DNA from: UBA1189 sp045612925
Lineage (GTDB): Bacteria > Bacteroidota > Bacteroidia > Bacteroidales > Bacteroidaceae
Length of the DNA stretch: 64,000 nucleotides
Direction: 5' to 3'
Assembly: GCA_045612925.1 (NCBI GenBank)
Contig: JAZKZX010000060.1
Coordinates: 31,096-95,095 of the forward strand
The notes beneath the pieces are model-generated. The model had not been told where the DNA came from and did no database searches. It saw nothing but the letters and a program-made list of their open reading frames with translations. Numbering within the stretch: position 1 is the first letter of the stretch; each line of letters opens with the position of its first letter. Made by a program: the position numbers and the translations under genes. This document shows, piece by piece, positions 49,686 through 58,176 of the stretch.

Positions 49686-51485
49686 ATGGAATATACGCAT
49701 CGTCAGAATACCTCATGGCTTGTGCGCTTCACTCAATGGCGTGAGCAACATATAAGTGCCAAGACCTTTACCCTTATCTTAGCGGTACTCGTGGGGCTAT
49801 GCTCAGCATTCGCGGCACTTACATTGAAGAATCTGATCCATTTTATTCAGCATTTCCTCACAGAGAACTTTCACGCCAATGAGGCCAACTACCTCTATCT
49901 CATCTATCCCGTGGTGGGTATCTTCATCGCAGGTCTGTTTATCCGCTACATCGTGCGTGACGATATTGGGCATGGCGTGACCAAGATTTTATATGCTATC
50001 TCGCGTAAACAAGCCCGCATACGCACTCACAACATGTATTCATCCGTGGTGGCGAGTAGCATCACTATCGGTTTTGGAGGCTCGGTAGGAGCTGAGGCAC
50101 CTATCGTGCTCACCGGTTCGGCTATTGGTTCTAACTTAGGACGTCTATTTCGTGTAGATGCCCGTACGATGATGCTTCTTGTGGGTTGCGGAGCCGCAGG
50201 GGCTGTGTCGGGAATCTTCAAAGCTCCCATTGCAGGACTCGTTTTTACAATCGAGGTGCTGCTCATTGACCTCACCATGTCGTCGCTCATGCCACTGCTC
50301 ATCTCGAGTGTCACGGCTGCCACGGTGTCGTATATAGCTACGGGTACCGACTCGATGTTCCATTTCACCATGGCCAACTCGTTTACCATGGAGCGTATAC
50401 CTTATGTGATACTGTTAGGTATTGTCTGCGGATTTGTCTCATACTATTTCTCTGAGACGATGAACAAGCTGGAAGATTTCTTCCGCCGTTTCAAGAGTCC
50501 TTATGTGAAGTTTGTTATCGGTGGCATTGCATTGAGTTTGCTCATCTTTCTCTTCCCCTCTCTCTATGGTGAGGGATACGAGACTATTGAACTCCTTCTT
50601 AATGGTAGTACAGAGGCTGAGTGGGGAGCTGCGATGGACAACTCCTTCTTCTATGGGCATTCGCGCATGTTGCTCGTATACCTCGCTCTCGTATTGCTTT
50701 TTAAGGTGTTTGCTACTACGGCGACGAATGCAGGTGGTGGATGTGGCGGAATCTTTGCCCCCAGCCTTTTCTTGGGTTGCATCTCTGGGTTTGTCTTCTC
50801 ACACTTCCTCAATACGATGGGAGTAAATGTATATCTCCCCGAAAATAATTTTGCTCTCTTTGGTATGGCGGGACTGATGAGTGGTGTCATGCATGCTCCG
50901 CTCACGGGTATCTTCCTCATAGCAGAACTTACTGGTGGGTACGACCTTTTCCTTCCGCTGATGATAACTTCGGCTTTCTCGTACCTCACTATTCGTGTGT
51001 TCCAGACTCACAGCATATACTCTATGCGTCTTGCCAAGAAGGGTGAACTGCTTACTCATCATAAAGACCAGTCTATCCTCACACTCATGCGCACCGAGCA
51101 TGTCATCGAGAAGGATTTCAAGGCTACCACAACCGATATGGAACTGGGGCGTTTTACTACAGTGATTTCAGAGTCGCGTCGAAACCTCTTCCCCGTACTC
51201 AATAAGGATAATCGTTTGGTGGGTATAGTGCAGCTTGACGATGTACGTCACTACATGTTCCGTAGTGAATTGTATCATCGCTACACGATGGACAAATTCA
51301 TGCGTGAGCCTGCAGCCCGTATTTCGGTTACTGACGCTATGGATGTAGTAATGCGTAAGTTTGATGATACACGAGCATGGAACCTGCCCGTAGAAGATGA
51401 AGATGGACGATATTTGGGTTTTGTGTCACGATCAAAAATATTCAATGAATATCGTAAGATTATGCTCGACTATTCAGATGAATAA
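49686..51485 (+). CDS. ClC-family chloride transporter with CBS domains
   Basis: A 599-residue protein. About 430 residues of ClC membrane domain: GFGGSVGAEAPIVLTGSAIGSNLG carries the gating-Glu motif (GxExP), GCGAAGAVSGIFKAPIAGLVF follows, and GGGCGGIFAPSLFLG is the GxFxP motif. The last 150 residues contain two CBS modules (LVGIVQLDDVRHY, FDDTRAWNLPVEDEDGRYLGFVS) that may sense nucleotide. The gating Glu is kept, so H+/Cl- exchange is possible. Confidence 0.92.
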   Translation: MEYTHRQNTSWLVRFTQWREQHISAKTFTLILAVLVGLCSAFAALTLKNLIHFIQHFLTENFHANEANYLYLIYPVVGIFIAGLFIRYIVRDDIGHGVTKILYAISRKQARIRTHNMYSSVVASSITIGFGGSVGAEAPIVLTGSAIGSNLGRLFRVDARTMMLLVGCGAAGAVSGIFKAPIAGLVFTIEVLLIDLTMSSLMPLLISSVTAATVSYIATGTDSMFHFTMANSFTMERIPYVILLGIVCGFVSYYFSETMNKLEDFFRRFKSPYVKFVIGGIALSLLIFLFPSLYGEGYETIELLLNGSTEAEWGAAMDNSFFYGHSRMLLVYLALVLLFKVFATTATNAGGGCGGIFAPSLFLGCISGFVFSHFLNTMGVNVYLPENNFALFGMAGLMSGVMHAPLTGIFLIAELTGGYDLFLPLMITSAFSYLTIRVFQTHSIYSMRLAKKGELLTHHKDQSILTLMRTEHVIEKDFKATTTDMELGRFTTVISESRRNLFPVLNKDNRLVGIVQLDDVRHYMFRSELYHRYTMDKFMREPAARISVTDAMDVVMRKFDDTRAWNLPVEDEDGRYLGFVSRSKIFNEYRKIMLDYSDE

Positions 51486-51538
51486 AAATACGGCTACTAC
51501 TATATTGGATTTAAAAACAAAATATACAACTATACAAT

Positions 51539-52051
51539 ATGAATTTTCTTGAATTGACTAAAGCTCGCTATTCAGTGCGTTCATTTGAACAGCGTGCTAT
51601 CGAACCCGAAAAGTTGCAATATGTGATGGAGTGTACTCGTCTGGCTCCTTCGGCAGTGAACCTCCAGCCTTGGAAGTTTTATGTAGTTTCAAAGCCCGAG
51701 GACTGCGCCAAGATACGACAGTGTTATCATCGAGACTGGTTCAATGAAGCTCCCATGTATATCATCGCTTGCTCTAATCATGATGAGTCGTGGAAACGTC
51801 GTCGCTCTGAACCCAAAGATCATGCCGACATTGATATCAGTATTGCCGTAGAGCATCTATGCTTGGCGGCAGCTGAGCAGGGGTTGGGTACCTGTTGGGT
51901 ATGTAACTTCGATGTGACTCTTTGTCGCGAGCTCTTCGGCATTGCTGATCCTCTTGAGCCCGTAGTACTCATCCCTATGGGATATCCTACTACCAATGAG
52001 CCCGATGAGAAGAAACGCAAGGATATGACAGATATTTTCATTGAACTTTAA
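51539..52051 (+). CDS. Nitroreductase-family FMN oxidoreductase
   Basis: A 170-residue protein of the small nitroreductase type: LTKARYSVRSFEQRAIEPEKL (FMN phosphate site), APSAVNLQPWKFYVV, and EQGLGTCWVCNF. It starts 53 nt after the ClC gene on the same strand, so it may share its transcript. Natural substrate unknown. Confidence 0.88.
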   Translation: MNFLELTKARYSVRSFEQRAIEPEKLQYVMECTRLAPSAVNLQPWKFYVVSKPEDCAKIRQCYHRDWFNEAPMYIIACSNHDESWKRRRSEPKDHADIDISIAVEHLCLAAAEQGLGTCWVCNFDVTLCRELFGIADPLEPVVLIPMGYPTTNEPDEKKRKDMTDIFIEL

Positions 52052-52103
52052 GGCTATCGCGGAGTTATTCAAGATATTATGAGGATTCTTATCTTGTACG
52101 AAG

Positions 52104-52111
52104 TATCTTTG
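52104..52111 (+). promoter_or_regulatory. -7 element of the lipoprotein gene
   Basis: TATCTTTG, 24 nt upstream of the ATG at 52136. Confidence 0.5.
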
Positions 52112-52135
52112 TATTGATTTTTTTAACTGAATAAA

Positions 52136-52612
52136 ATGACTAAAAATAACTATTTGAAAGCGTGCATGGGGCTGGTGCTGGGATTGATGTTGGCATCATG
52201 TCATCCTGATGGTCCGGAAGGTGAATATCCTGAATATCGTAGCTTGAAGTTTACTAAGGATGACGCCAAGGATATTTTGTTTGCAGCACAAAATGATATC
52301 AATAATATCTCTTCGTGCAACGCGGGTGACTCGCTGATTGTATATATGCAAGTAGGTTATACTGGAGCCTATATCTATCATGCAGATTATGTGTGGGAAC
52401 TCATTGTGGGCGACGTGTCAGAGAAGTATATCACAGGGGTTGTAGATCCCGTAAACCGAGTGGACCTTCCGATGTGGAAATTCAAGGCGCCCGATACCCC
52501 AGGCAATTATCTGATAAAGTTTAAGGCTAAGTATAGCTTCTCTGCAGATACCGAAATTGGTACTATCTATGGTGAGTCTGAAAACTATAGTGCTACCTTG
52601 CGAGTAGAGTGA
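52136..52612 (+). CDS. Lipoprotein of unknown function
   Basis: A 158-residue protein with a lipoprotein signal peptide (LMLASC, Cys22) and a beta-sandwich-like remainder, including NAGDSLIVYMQVGYTGAYI and PDTPGNYLIKFKAKYSFSAD. The PGNYLIKFKAKYSF phrase recalls Ig-like folds, but I recognise no family. Its terminator follows at once at 52638. Confidence 0.75.
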   Translation: MTKNNYLKACMGLVLGLMLASCHPDGPEGEYPEYRSLKFTKDDAKDILFAAQNDINNISSCNAGDSLIVYMQVGYTGAYIYHADYVWELIVGDVSEKYITGVVDPVNRVDLPMWKFKAPDTPGNYLIKFKAKYSFSADTEIGTIYGESENYSATLRVE

Positions 52613-52637
52613 CTATAGTCGTAATACTTGTGAAAAG

Positions 52638-52670
52638 AAAAAAAGAGAAGCCGAAACTTCTCTTTTTTTT
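52638..52670 (+). terminator. Strong intrinsic terminator
   Basis: A 13-bp stem, AAAAAAAGAGAAG (52638-52650) with its complement at 52657-52669, 6-nt loop and T run. It serves the lipoprotein gene; by its A-rich left arm it also ends the tRNA-Arg transcript coming from the other strand. Confidence 0.85.
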
Positions 52671-52674
52671 GTCG

Positions 52675-52748
52675 TGATTCCGTTGCGACTCGAACGCAAG
52701 ACCTACTGCTTAGAAGGCAGTTGCTCTATCCAGCTGAGCTACGGAACC
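52675..52748 (-). tRNA. tRNA-Arg (UCU)
   Basis: On the minus strand a full cloverleaf: acceptor GGTTCCG/CGGAATC (one G-T pair), D-arm with AGCTCAGCTGGATAGAGC, anticodon arm ACTGC-CTTCTAA-GCAGT with anticodon TCT, and GTTCGAGTC T-arm. It reads AGA codons. CCA is not encoded, as usual for this phylum. Confidence 0.95.
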
Positions 52749-52834
52749 GACCTTATACTTATCAAAAGCGCTGCAAAATTAGTGCGTTTTATTGGTTTTT
52801 CCAAGAAAAAGAGGAATTATTTATCGCTTTATTG

Positions 52835-52842
52835 TATCTTTG
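52835..52842 (+). promoter_or_regulatory. -7 element of the yccF gene
   Basis: TATCTTTG, 38 nt before the ATG at 52881. Confidence 0.5.
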
Positions 52843-52880
52843 CACTCTGTATTCAGAATAATCAATATAAAGATAGAGAT

Positions 52881-53249
52881 ATGTCATTATTGGGAAATCT
52901 TGTTTGGCTCATCTTTGGTGGTTTAGCTATGTCGTTTGCTTATCTCATATTAGGATTAGGCTATTGTATCACCATTATCGGCATTCCTGTTGGTCTTCAA
53001 TTATTTAAATTGGCAAGCCTCTCGCTTATGCCCTTCGGTCGTGATGCTGTCACTACTCATGGCGATATGGGCTGTGGCTCTATTATACTCAATGTGCTCT
53101 GGTTGATATTTGGAGGCGTTGAGATGGCCTTGACTCATCTTGGCCTTGGGTTACTCTTCTGCATCACTATTGTAGGTGTTCCTTTCGGTATGCAGCATTT
53201 CAAACTTGCTCTTTTAGCTCTAATGCCATTCGGAAAAGATATTGTATAG
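52881..53249 (+). CDS. yccF: YccF-domain inner-membrane protein
   Basis: A 122-residue membrane protein made of two similar halves, each with NLVWLIFGG or NVLWLIFGG, a helix, CITIIGIP / CITIVGVP and LMPFG. This is the double YccF (DUF307) pattern. The start at 52881 is used because the longer frame begins inside the tRNA gene. Function unknown; the exchanger gene follows by 25 nt on the same strand. Confidence 0.88.
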   Translation: MSLLGNLVWLIFGGLAMSFAYLILGLGYCITIIGIPVGLQLFKLASLSLMPFGRDAVTTHGDMGCGSIILNVLWLIFGGVEMALTHLGLGLLFCITIVGVPFGMQHFKLALLALMPFGKDIV

Positions 53250-53274
53250 ATTAATAATTTAAGTAAAGTATATT

Positions 53275-54231
53275 ATGTGGATTGATTTATTGTGGATTGT
53301 AGCTGGCTTGGTGATGATACTTGTTGGATCTGATTGGCTCGTTGACGGAGCATCAGGTATAGCTCGTAAGTTTGGCATCAGCGAGTTTGTCATTGGTATG
53401 ACAATTGTAGGTATTGGTACTTCTATGCCCGAACTTGTGTCGAGCGTAATTTCTGCCGTAGGTGGACATGGAGATATGGCTTTGGGTAATGTGTCGGGTT
53501 CAAATATCTGCAATGTGTTGCTCATCTTGGGTGTTACTGCTCTTATCTCGCCTATAGGCTTTACGAGAAGCAATGTATTTAAGGATCTTCCTTTCGCTAT
53601 CGTGGTGTCGTTAATATTGATTATGCTCCTATATACCGGTTTCGGTCAGCAAGGTGGTAGCCTTGGTATTTCTCGTGTTGAGGCCATGTTTTTACTTTTG
53701 GTATTTGTCATCTTTATGGTCGATTCGTTCCGCTCTTCAACGGGTGGGGTTGAGGAGGATAACGCTGTTAAGCCTATGCCTATGGGCAAGGCTGTTTTGT
53801 TCATCGTGCTTGGTTTGGCAGGACTCGTATTTGGTGGTAGATTCTTTGTGGACCATACGGTAAGCATAGCTCAGCGTTTCCATGTGTCTGAGGCATTCAT
53901 ATCCATCACGCTGATGGCAGTGGGTACCTCGCTCCCTGAACTTGCGACATGCGTGGTGGCAGCTATAAAGGGTAAGAATCAGTTAGCTTTGGGTAATATC
54001 ATTGGCTCTAATATCTTTAACATAGCCCTCATTATAGGTGCTAGTGGTATCATCTCACCATTCCAGATAGAAAGTATATCAACTATTGATACGTCTATGG
54101 TATTGGTAAGCATTATCATGTTGTGGGGAGCAGCGTTCACCTTCAAGCGTTATAAACTCGATCGCATTGAGGGTGCTATCTTCCTCCTTGCCTATGTGGG
54201 GTATATCACCTATTTGGCGATGAATATCTAA
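53275..54231 (+). CDS. Calcium/sodium antiporter (YrbG-like)
   Basis: A 318-residue exchanger of the CaCA family with two inverted repeats, each carrying the ion-binding alpha motif: GMTIVGIGTSMPELVSSV near 41-58 and ITLMAVGTSLPELATCVVA near 207-226. Ten hydrophobic helices. Swaps Ca2+ for Na+ or H+ across the inner membrane. Likely transcribed with yccF. Confidence 0.92.
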   Translation: MWIDLLWIVAGLVMILVGSDWLVDGASGIARKFGISEFVIGMTIVGIGTSMPELVSSVISAVGGHGDMALGNVSGSNICNVLLILGVTALISPIGFTRSNVFKDLPFAIVVSLILIMLLYTGFGQQGGSLGISRVEAMFLLLVFVIFMVDSFRSSTGGVEEDNAVKPMPMGKAVLFIVLGLAGLVFGGRFFVDHTVSIAQRFHVSEAFISITLMAVGTSLPELATCVVAAIKGKNQLALGNIIGSNIFNIALIIGASGIISPFQIESISTIDTSMVLVSIIMLWGAAFTFKRYKLDRIEGAIFLLAYVGYITYLAMNI

Positions 54232-54258
54232 GTAAGGTGGACTTTTATCCTTTAAGAT

Positions 54259-54289
54259 TTTGCATTTCGCTCGCCTTATAGTAAATTTG
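54259..54289 (+). promoter_or_regulatory. Promoter of pheS
   Basis: TTTG at 54259-54262, 19 nt, TAAATTTG at 54282-54289; the ATG is 31 nt later. Confidence 0.65.
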
Positions 54290-54320
54290 CGTGATTTTTT
54301 GATAATAACAACAACAATAT

Positions 54321-55340
54321 ATGATAAGCAAGATTGAAACACTGATGGCCGAGATTGAAAATCTCCATGCCAATAGCGCTGAAGAACTCGAGGCTCTGCG
54401 CATCAAATATCTGAGTAAGAAGGGTGCCATCAATGACCTCATGGCTGACTTCCGTAATGTGCCTGCCGAGCAGAAAAAAGAGGTGGGTATGCGTCTTAAT
54501 GCTTTGAAGACCCGCGCTACCGAGCGCATTGCAGAACTCAAAGAGGCTTTTGATACCAACGATAGTGGTGCTGCAGAGATGGATCTCACACGCACGGCCT
54601 ATCCCGTAGAATTGGGTACAAGACACCCTCTGTCTATTGTGAAGAACGAGATTATCGATATTTTTGCACGCATGGGCTTTGCCCTTGCCGATGGCCCTGA
54701 AGTTGAGGACGACTGGCACGTGTTCTCTTCAATGAACTTTGCTGAAGATCACCCTGCGCGTGATATGCAAGACACTTTCTTTATAGAAGCGCACCCCGAC
54801 ATCATACTGCGTACTCACACCTCATCGGTGCAGAGTCGCGTAATGGAGAATGCTCAGCCTCCTATCCGTATTATTTGCCCTGGTCGCGTATATCGTAATG
54901 AGGCAATCAGCTATCGTGCGCACTGTTTCTTTCACCAGGTTGAGGCTCTCTATGTAGATAAAAATGTGTCATTTACCGATCTTAAGCAGGCTCTTTTGCT
55001 CTTTGCAAAGGAAATGTTTGGTGAGGAAACAAAGATTCGTTTGCGTCCCTCATACTTCCCCTTTACCGAGCCTTCGGCCGAGATGGATATCAGCTGTAAT
55101 ATCTGTGGTGGTAAGGGATGTCCCTTCTGTAAGGGTACCGGCTGGGTTGAAATCCTCGGCTGCGGTATGGTAGACCCCAATGTGCTTGAGCTCAATGGTA
55201 TTGATAGTAAAGAGTATTCAGGTTATGCCCTTGGTATGGGTATCGAGCGTATTACCAACCTTAAGTACCAGGTTAAGGACCTTCGCATGTTCTCCGAGAA
55301 CGATGTGCGCTTCCTTAAAGAGTTTGAGGCAGCTAATTAA
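54321..55340 (+). CDS. pheS: Phenylalanine-tRNA ligase, alpha subunit
   Basis: A 339-residue class II synthetase subunit: N-terminal coiled-coil tRNA-binding arm (1-85), then GTRHPLSIVKNEIIDIFARMGF, motif 2 region (RPSYFPFTEPSAEMDISC), and motif 3 GMGIERI. The CNICGGKGCPFCKGTG insert is a four-Cys zinc-like site seen in this phylum. pheT is not adjacent. Confidence 0.95.
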   Translation: MISKIETLMAEIENLHANSAEELEALRIKYLSKKGAINDLMADFRNVPAEQKKEVGMRLNALKTRATERIAELKEAFDTNDSGAAEMDLTRTAYPVELGTRHPLSIVKNEIIDIFARMGFALADGPEVEDDWHVFSSMNFAEDHPARDMQDTFFIEAHPDIILRTHTSSVQSRVMENAQPPIRIICPGRVYRNEAISYRAHCFFHQVEALYVDKNVSFTDLKQALLLFAKEMFGEETKIRLRPSYFPFTEPSAEMDISCNICGGKGCPFCKGTGWVEILGCGMVDPNVLELNGIDSKEYSGYALGMGIERITNLKYQVKDLRMFSENDVRFLKEFEAAN

Positions 55341-55518
55341 CCCCTTTTTTATTTGATAGGGTTGCAGCGTTTTCTCACAAGTGATTCGCGCGCATGATCC
55401 ACAAAATGGGTGAAGAGATTTTATTTTTCTCTTTGCCCATTTTTGTATTTCAAAATGAAGAAGTAGTTGGATATGTCTTTGCCAAAATGGACTTTCTGTC
55501 ATGTTTGTAGCTGAAAAC

Positions 55519-55549
55519 TTGCATTTTCGTTCAGTTTGCACTAACTTCG
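55519..55549 (+). promoter_or_regulatory. Promoter of ftsY
   Basis: TTG at 55519-55521, 20 nt, TAACTTCG at 55542-55549, just above the ATG at 55576. Confidence 0.5.
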
Positions 55550-55575
55550 CATGATATTTGAAATGCTATATATTT

Positions 55576-56526
55576 ATGGGATTTTTTTCGTTTTTCTCAA
55601 AAGACAAGAAAGAAGTGCTTGACAAGGGATTGTCAAAGTCAAAGGAGAGTGTGTTAGGTAAGATTACACGAGCTATTGCTGGTAAGTCTAAGGTAGATGA
55701 TGAAGTACTTGATAACCTTGAAGAGGCACTCATAACCTCAGATGTGGGTATAGATACTACACTGAAGATTATCAAACGTATTGAGGAGCGTGTGGCGCGC
55801 GACAAGTATGTGACGACCAACGAACTTAATACTATCCTAAAAGATGAGATTGCAGCGCTACTTACTGAGAATGAAACCACAAATACAGAGGGGTTCTCTA
55901 TACCTGAAGATGCCAAACGCCCCTATGTGATCATGGTGGTGGGTGTGAATGGTGTGGGTAAGACCACAACTATCGGCAAATTGGCACATCAGTTCAAAAA
56001 GGCTGGATTGAAGGTTTACCTTGGTGCTGCTGATACATTCCGCGCTGCAGCGGTAGAACAGTTGGTAGAATGGGGGCATCGTGCAGATGTGCCTGTCATC
56101 AAGCAGAAGATGGGGGCAGATCCCGCATCAGTAGCTTTCGATACCTTGAAGTCTGCAGTGGCCAATGATGCCGACGTGGTGATTATTGATACTGCTGGTC
56201 GCTTGCATAATAAGGTGGGGTTGATGAATGAGCTCACCAAGATTAAGAATGTGATGAAGAAGGTGGTAGACTATGCTCCCAACGAGGTGCTGCTGGTACT
56301 TGATGGTTCTACTGGACAGAATGCTTTTGAACAAGCCCGTCAGTTTACACTTGCAACTGAAGTGACAGCATTGGCTATTACAAAGTTAGATGGAACGGCT
56401 AAGGGTGGCGTGGTGATTGGTGTATCTGACCAATTTAAGATCCCCGTGCGTTATGTTGGCTTGGGCGAGGGTATTGATGACCTTCAGCCATTCAATAAGA
56501 CCGAATTTGTGGATTCATTGTTTTAA
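55576..56526 (+). CDS. ftsY: Signal recognition particle receptor FtsY
   Basis: A 316-residue SRP GTPase: short N-domain (20-95), then G1 loop GVNGVGKTT (123-131), ADTFRAAAVEQL, DTAGRLH, and TKLDGTAKGG. It docks SRP-ribosome complexes at the membrane. It lacks the long acidic A-domain of E. coli; the start MGFFSFFSKDKK gives an amphipathic tip. First gene of ftsY-rimO-HU-HU/LysM. Confidence 0.95.
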   Translation: MGFFSFFSKDKKEVLDKGLSKSKESVLGKITRAIAGKSKVDDEVLDNLEEALITSDVGIDTTLKIIKRIEERVARDKYVTTNELNTILKDEIAALLTENETTNTEGFSIPEDAKRPYVIMVVGVNGVGKTTTIGKLAHQFKKAGLKVYLGAADTFRAAAVEQLVEWGHRADVPVIKQKMGADPASVAFDTLKSAVANDADVVIIDTAGRLHNKVGLMNELTKIKNVMKKVVDYAPNEVLLVLDGSTGQNAFEQARQFTLATEVTALAITKLDGTAKGGVVIGVSDQFKIPVRYVGLGEGIDDLQPFNKTEFVDSLF

Positions 56527-56570
56527 TGTTTTTAAACAATGTTTTCGATGACAAAGTTTACTCTTGAGAT

Positions 56571-57908
56571 ATGATAAAAAACCAGATAGATATAATCACG
56601 CTCGGCTGTTCGAAGAATCTTGTTGACTCGGAGAAGTTGATGAAGATGCTCGAAGTGAATGGCTATACTATGTGCCACAATCCCGAGCAGGTGAAGGGAG
56701 AAATCGTGGTCATCAATACATGTGGTTTTATCGGTGATGCCAAAGAGGAATCTATCAATATGATTCTTGAGGTATGTGAGTTGAAAGCTAAGCGTCGTGT
56801 ACGCAAGGTGTATGTGATGGGTTGCCTTTCGGAACGCTATATGGCCGAATTGGGCGAAGAGATTCCCCAAGTAGATGCCTTTTATGGTAAGTTCGATTGG
56901 GATAAGATTGTTAGTGAACTAAAGACTGATAATAGTCAATTGTCAACAGATAACTGTCATTTAGATCGTGTCCTCACTACTCCCCATCACTATGCTTATG
57001 TGAAAATCTCAGAAGGGTGCGATCGCACATGTGCCTATTGTGCTATACCTATCATCACTGGTCGTCATGTGAGTCGTCCTATAGAGGAGATTGTCGAAGA
57101 GGTGCGTCTTCTTGTGAATAAAGGTGTAAAAGAGATACAACTCATCGCACAGGACCTTACATACTATGGTGTTGACCTCTATAAGAAACAATCTATAGCA
57201 GAACTCGTTGAACGCATTTCTGATGTAGAGGGAGTTGAGTGGATACGTTTACACTATGGGTATCCTACTCATTTCCCGATGGACTTGTTGCGTGTGATGC
57301 GCGAACGTGATAATGTGTGCAAATATCTTGATATAGCTTTGCAGCATGTGAGCACTGATGTGCTGAAGCGTATGCGTCGAAACATAAGCAAAGAGGAAAC
57401 TATTGAGTTGCTGCAGACTATTCGTCGTGAGGTGCCGGGTATCTATTTACGCACCACGCTGATGGTGGGATTCCCTGGTGAGACGGATGAGGATTTCAAC
57501 GAACTGGTACAGTTTGTCAAAGAAATGAAATTCGAGCGCATGGGTGCCTTTGCCTACTGCGAAGAGGAGGGTACATATGCAGCTGAGCACTATACTGACG
57601 ATATTGATGACGAAATCAAACAAGCTCGTTTGGGCATGCTGATGCGTGTGCAGCAACGCATAGCCGAGGAAGTAAGTGCTTCGAGTATTGGAAAGACGAT
57701 GCGGGTAGTTATCGATCGTGAAGAGGGTAACTACTACATTGGTCGTACACAATATGACTCTCCAGAAGTAGATCCCGAAGTGTTGTTGCTTAAATCGGAG
57801 AATGATGTTGAGCTTGGGTGTTACTATGATGTGGAGATAACAAGTGCTGATGAATTTGATCTATACGGAAGGACTACACTTGATTTAAGGATTAAGAATG
57901 AACAATAA
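56571..57908 (+). CDS. rimO: Ribosomal protein S12 methylthiotransferase
   Basis: A 445-residue radical-SAM enzyme that adds a thiomethyl group to an S12 aspartate. N-terminal cluster Cys13, Cys51, Cys85; radical-SAM Cys150, Cys154, Cys157 (CDRTCAYC); C-terminal TRAM domain. Between the two (about 118-131) lies TDNSQLSTDNCHL, read from DNA like an intergenic repeat (56925-56965), giving a few more residues than relatives have in this linker. The stop overlaps the next ATG by 11 nt. Confidence 0.93.
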   Translation: MIKNQIDIITLGCSKNLVDSEKLMKMLEVNGYTMCHNPEQVKGEIVVINTCGFIGDAKEESINMILEVCELKAKRRVRKVYVMGCLSERYMAELGEEIPQVDAFYGKFDWDKIVSELKTDNSQLSTDNCHLDRVLTTPHHYAYVKISEGCDRTCAYCAIPIITGRHVSRPIEEIVEEVRLLVNKGVKEIQLIAQDLTYYGVDLYKKQSIAELVERISDVEGVEWIRLHYGYPTHFPMDLLRVMRERDNVCKYLDIALQHVSTDVLKRMRRNISKEETIELLQTIRREVPGIYLRTTLMVGFPGETDEDFNELVQFVKEMKFERMGAFAYCEEEGTYAAEHYTDDIDDEIKQARLGMLMRVQQRIAEEVSASSIGKTMRVVIDREEGNYYIGRTQYDSPEVDPEVLLLKSENDVELGCYYDVEITSADEFDLYGRTTLDLRIKNEQ

Positions 57909-58176
57909 GGAATTTATCTGCGAGTTGTCAAAGAATACCAGTCTGTCGGCAAGTGCTACGGGCAAGTTGGTGAACGACACAATCAAGATTTTAGAAGAGC
58001 ACTTTGAGCACAATGATGTTGTGAGCATATCAGGATTCGGAACTTTTGAGGTGAAGAAAAAAATGGAACGTATATCGGTGAATCCCACTACAGGAAAACG
58101 TTACCTGATACCTCCGAAACTCGTTCTTGCTTTCAAGCAAAGCAATGTGCTGAAGGAAAAGTTTAATGCTGAATAA
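57898..58176 (+). CDS. HU/IHF-family DNA-binding protein
   Basis: A 92-residue protein of the HU fold: N-terminal helices (MNNKEFICELSKNTSLSASATGKLVNDTIKI) and the beta-arm part (VSISGFGTFEVKK, NPTTGKRYLIPPKLVLAFK). It begins inside the end of rimO and ends on the start of the next gene (TAATG overlap by 1 nt), so all three are coupled. It may pair with the HU domain of that next protein. Confidence 0.9.
   Translation: MNNKEFICELSKNTSLSASATGKLVNDTIKILEEHFEHNDVVSISGFGTFEVKKKMERISVNPTTGKRYLIPPKLVLAFKQSNVLKEKFNAE

Noticed and set aside
52674..52880. Upstream extension of the yccF frame
   Set aside because: It overlaps the tRNA-Arg gene on the other strand; the ATG at 52881 has a promoter above it.
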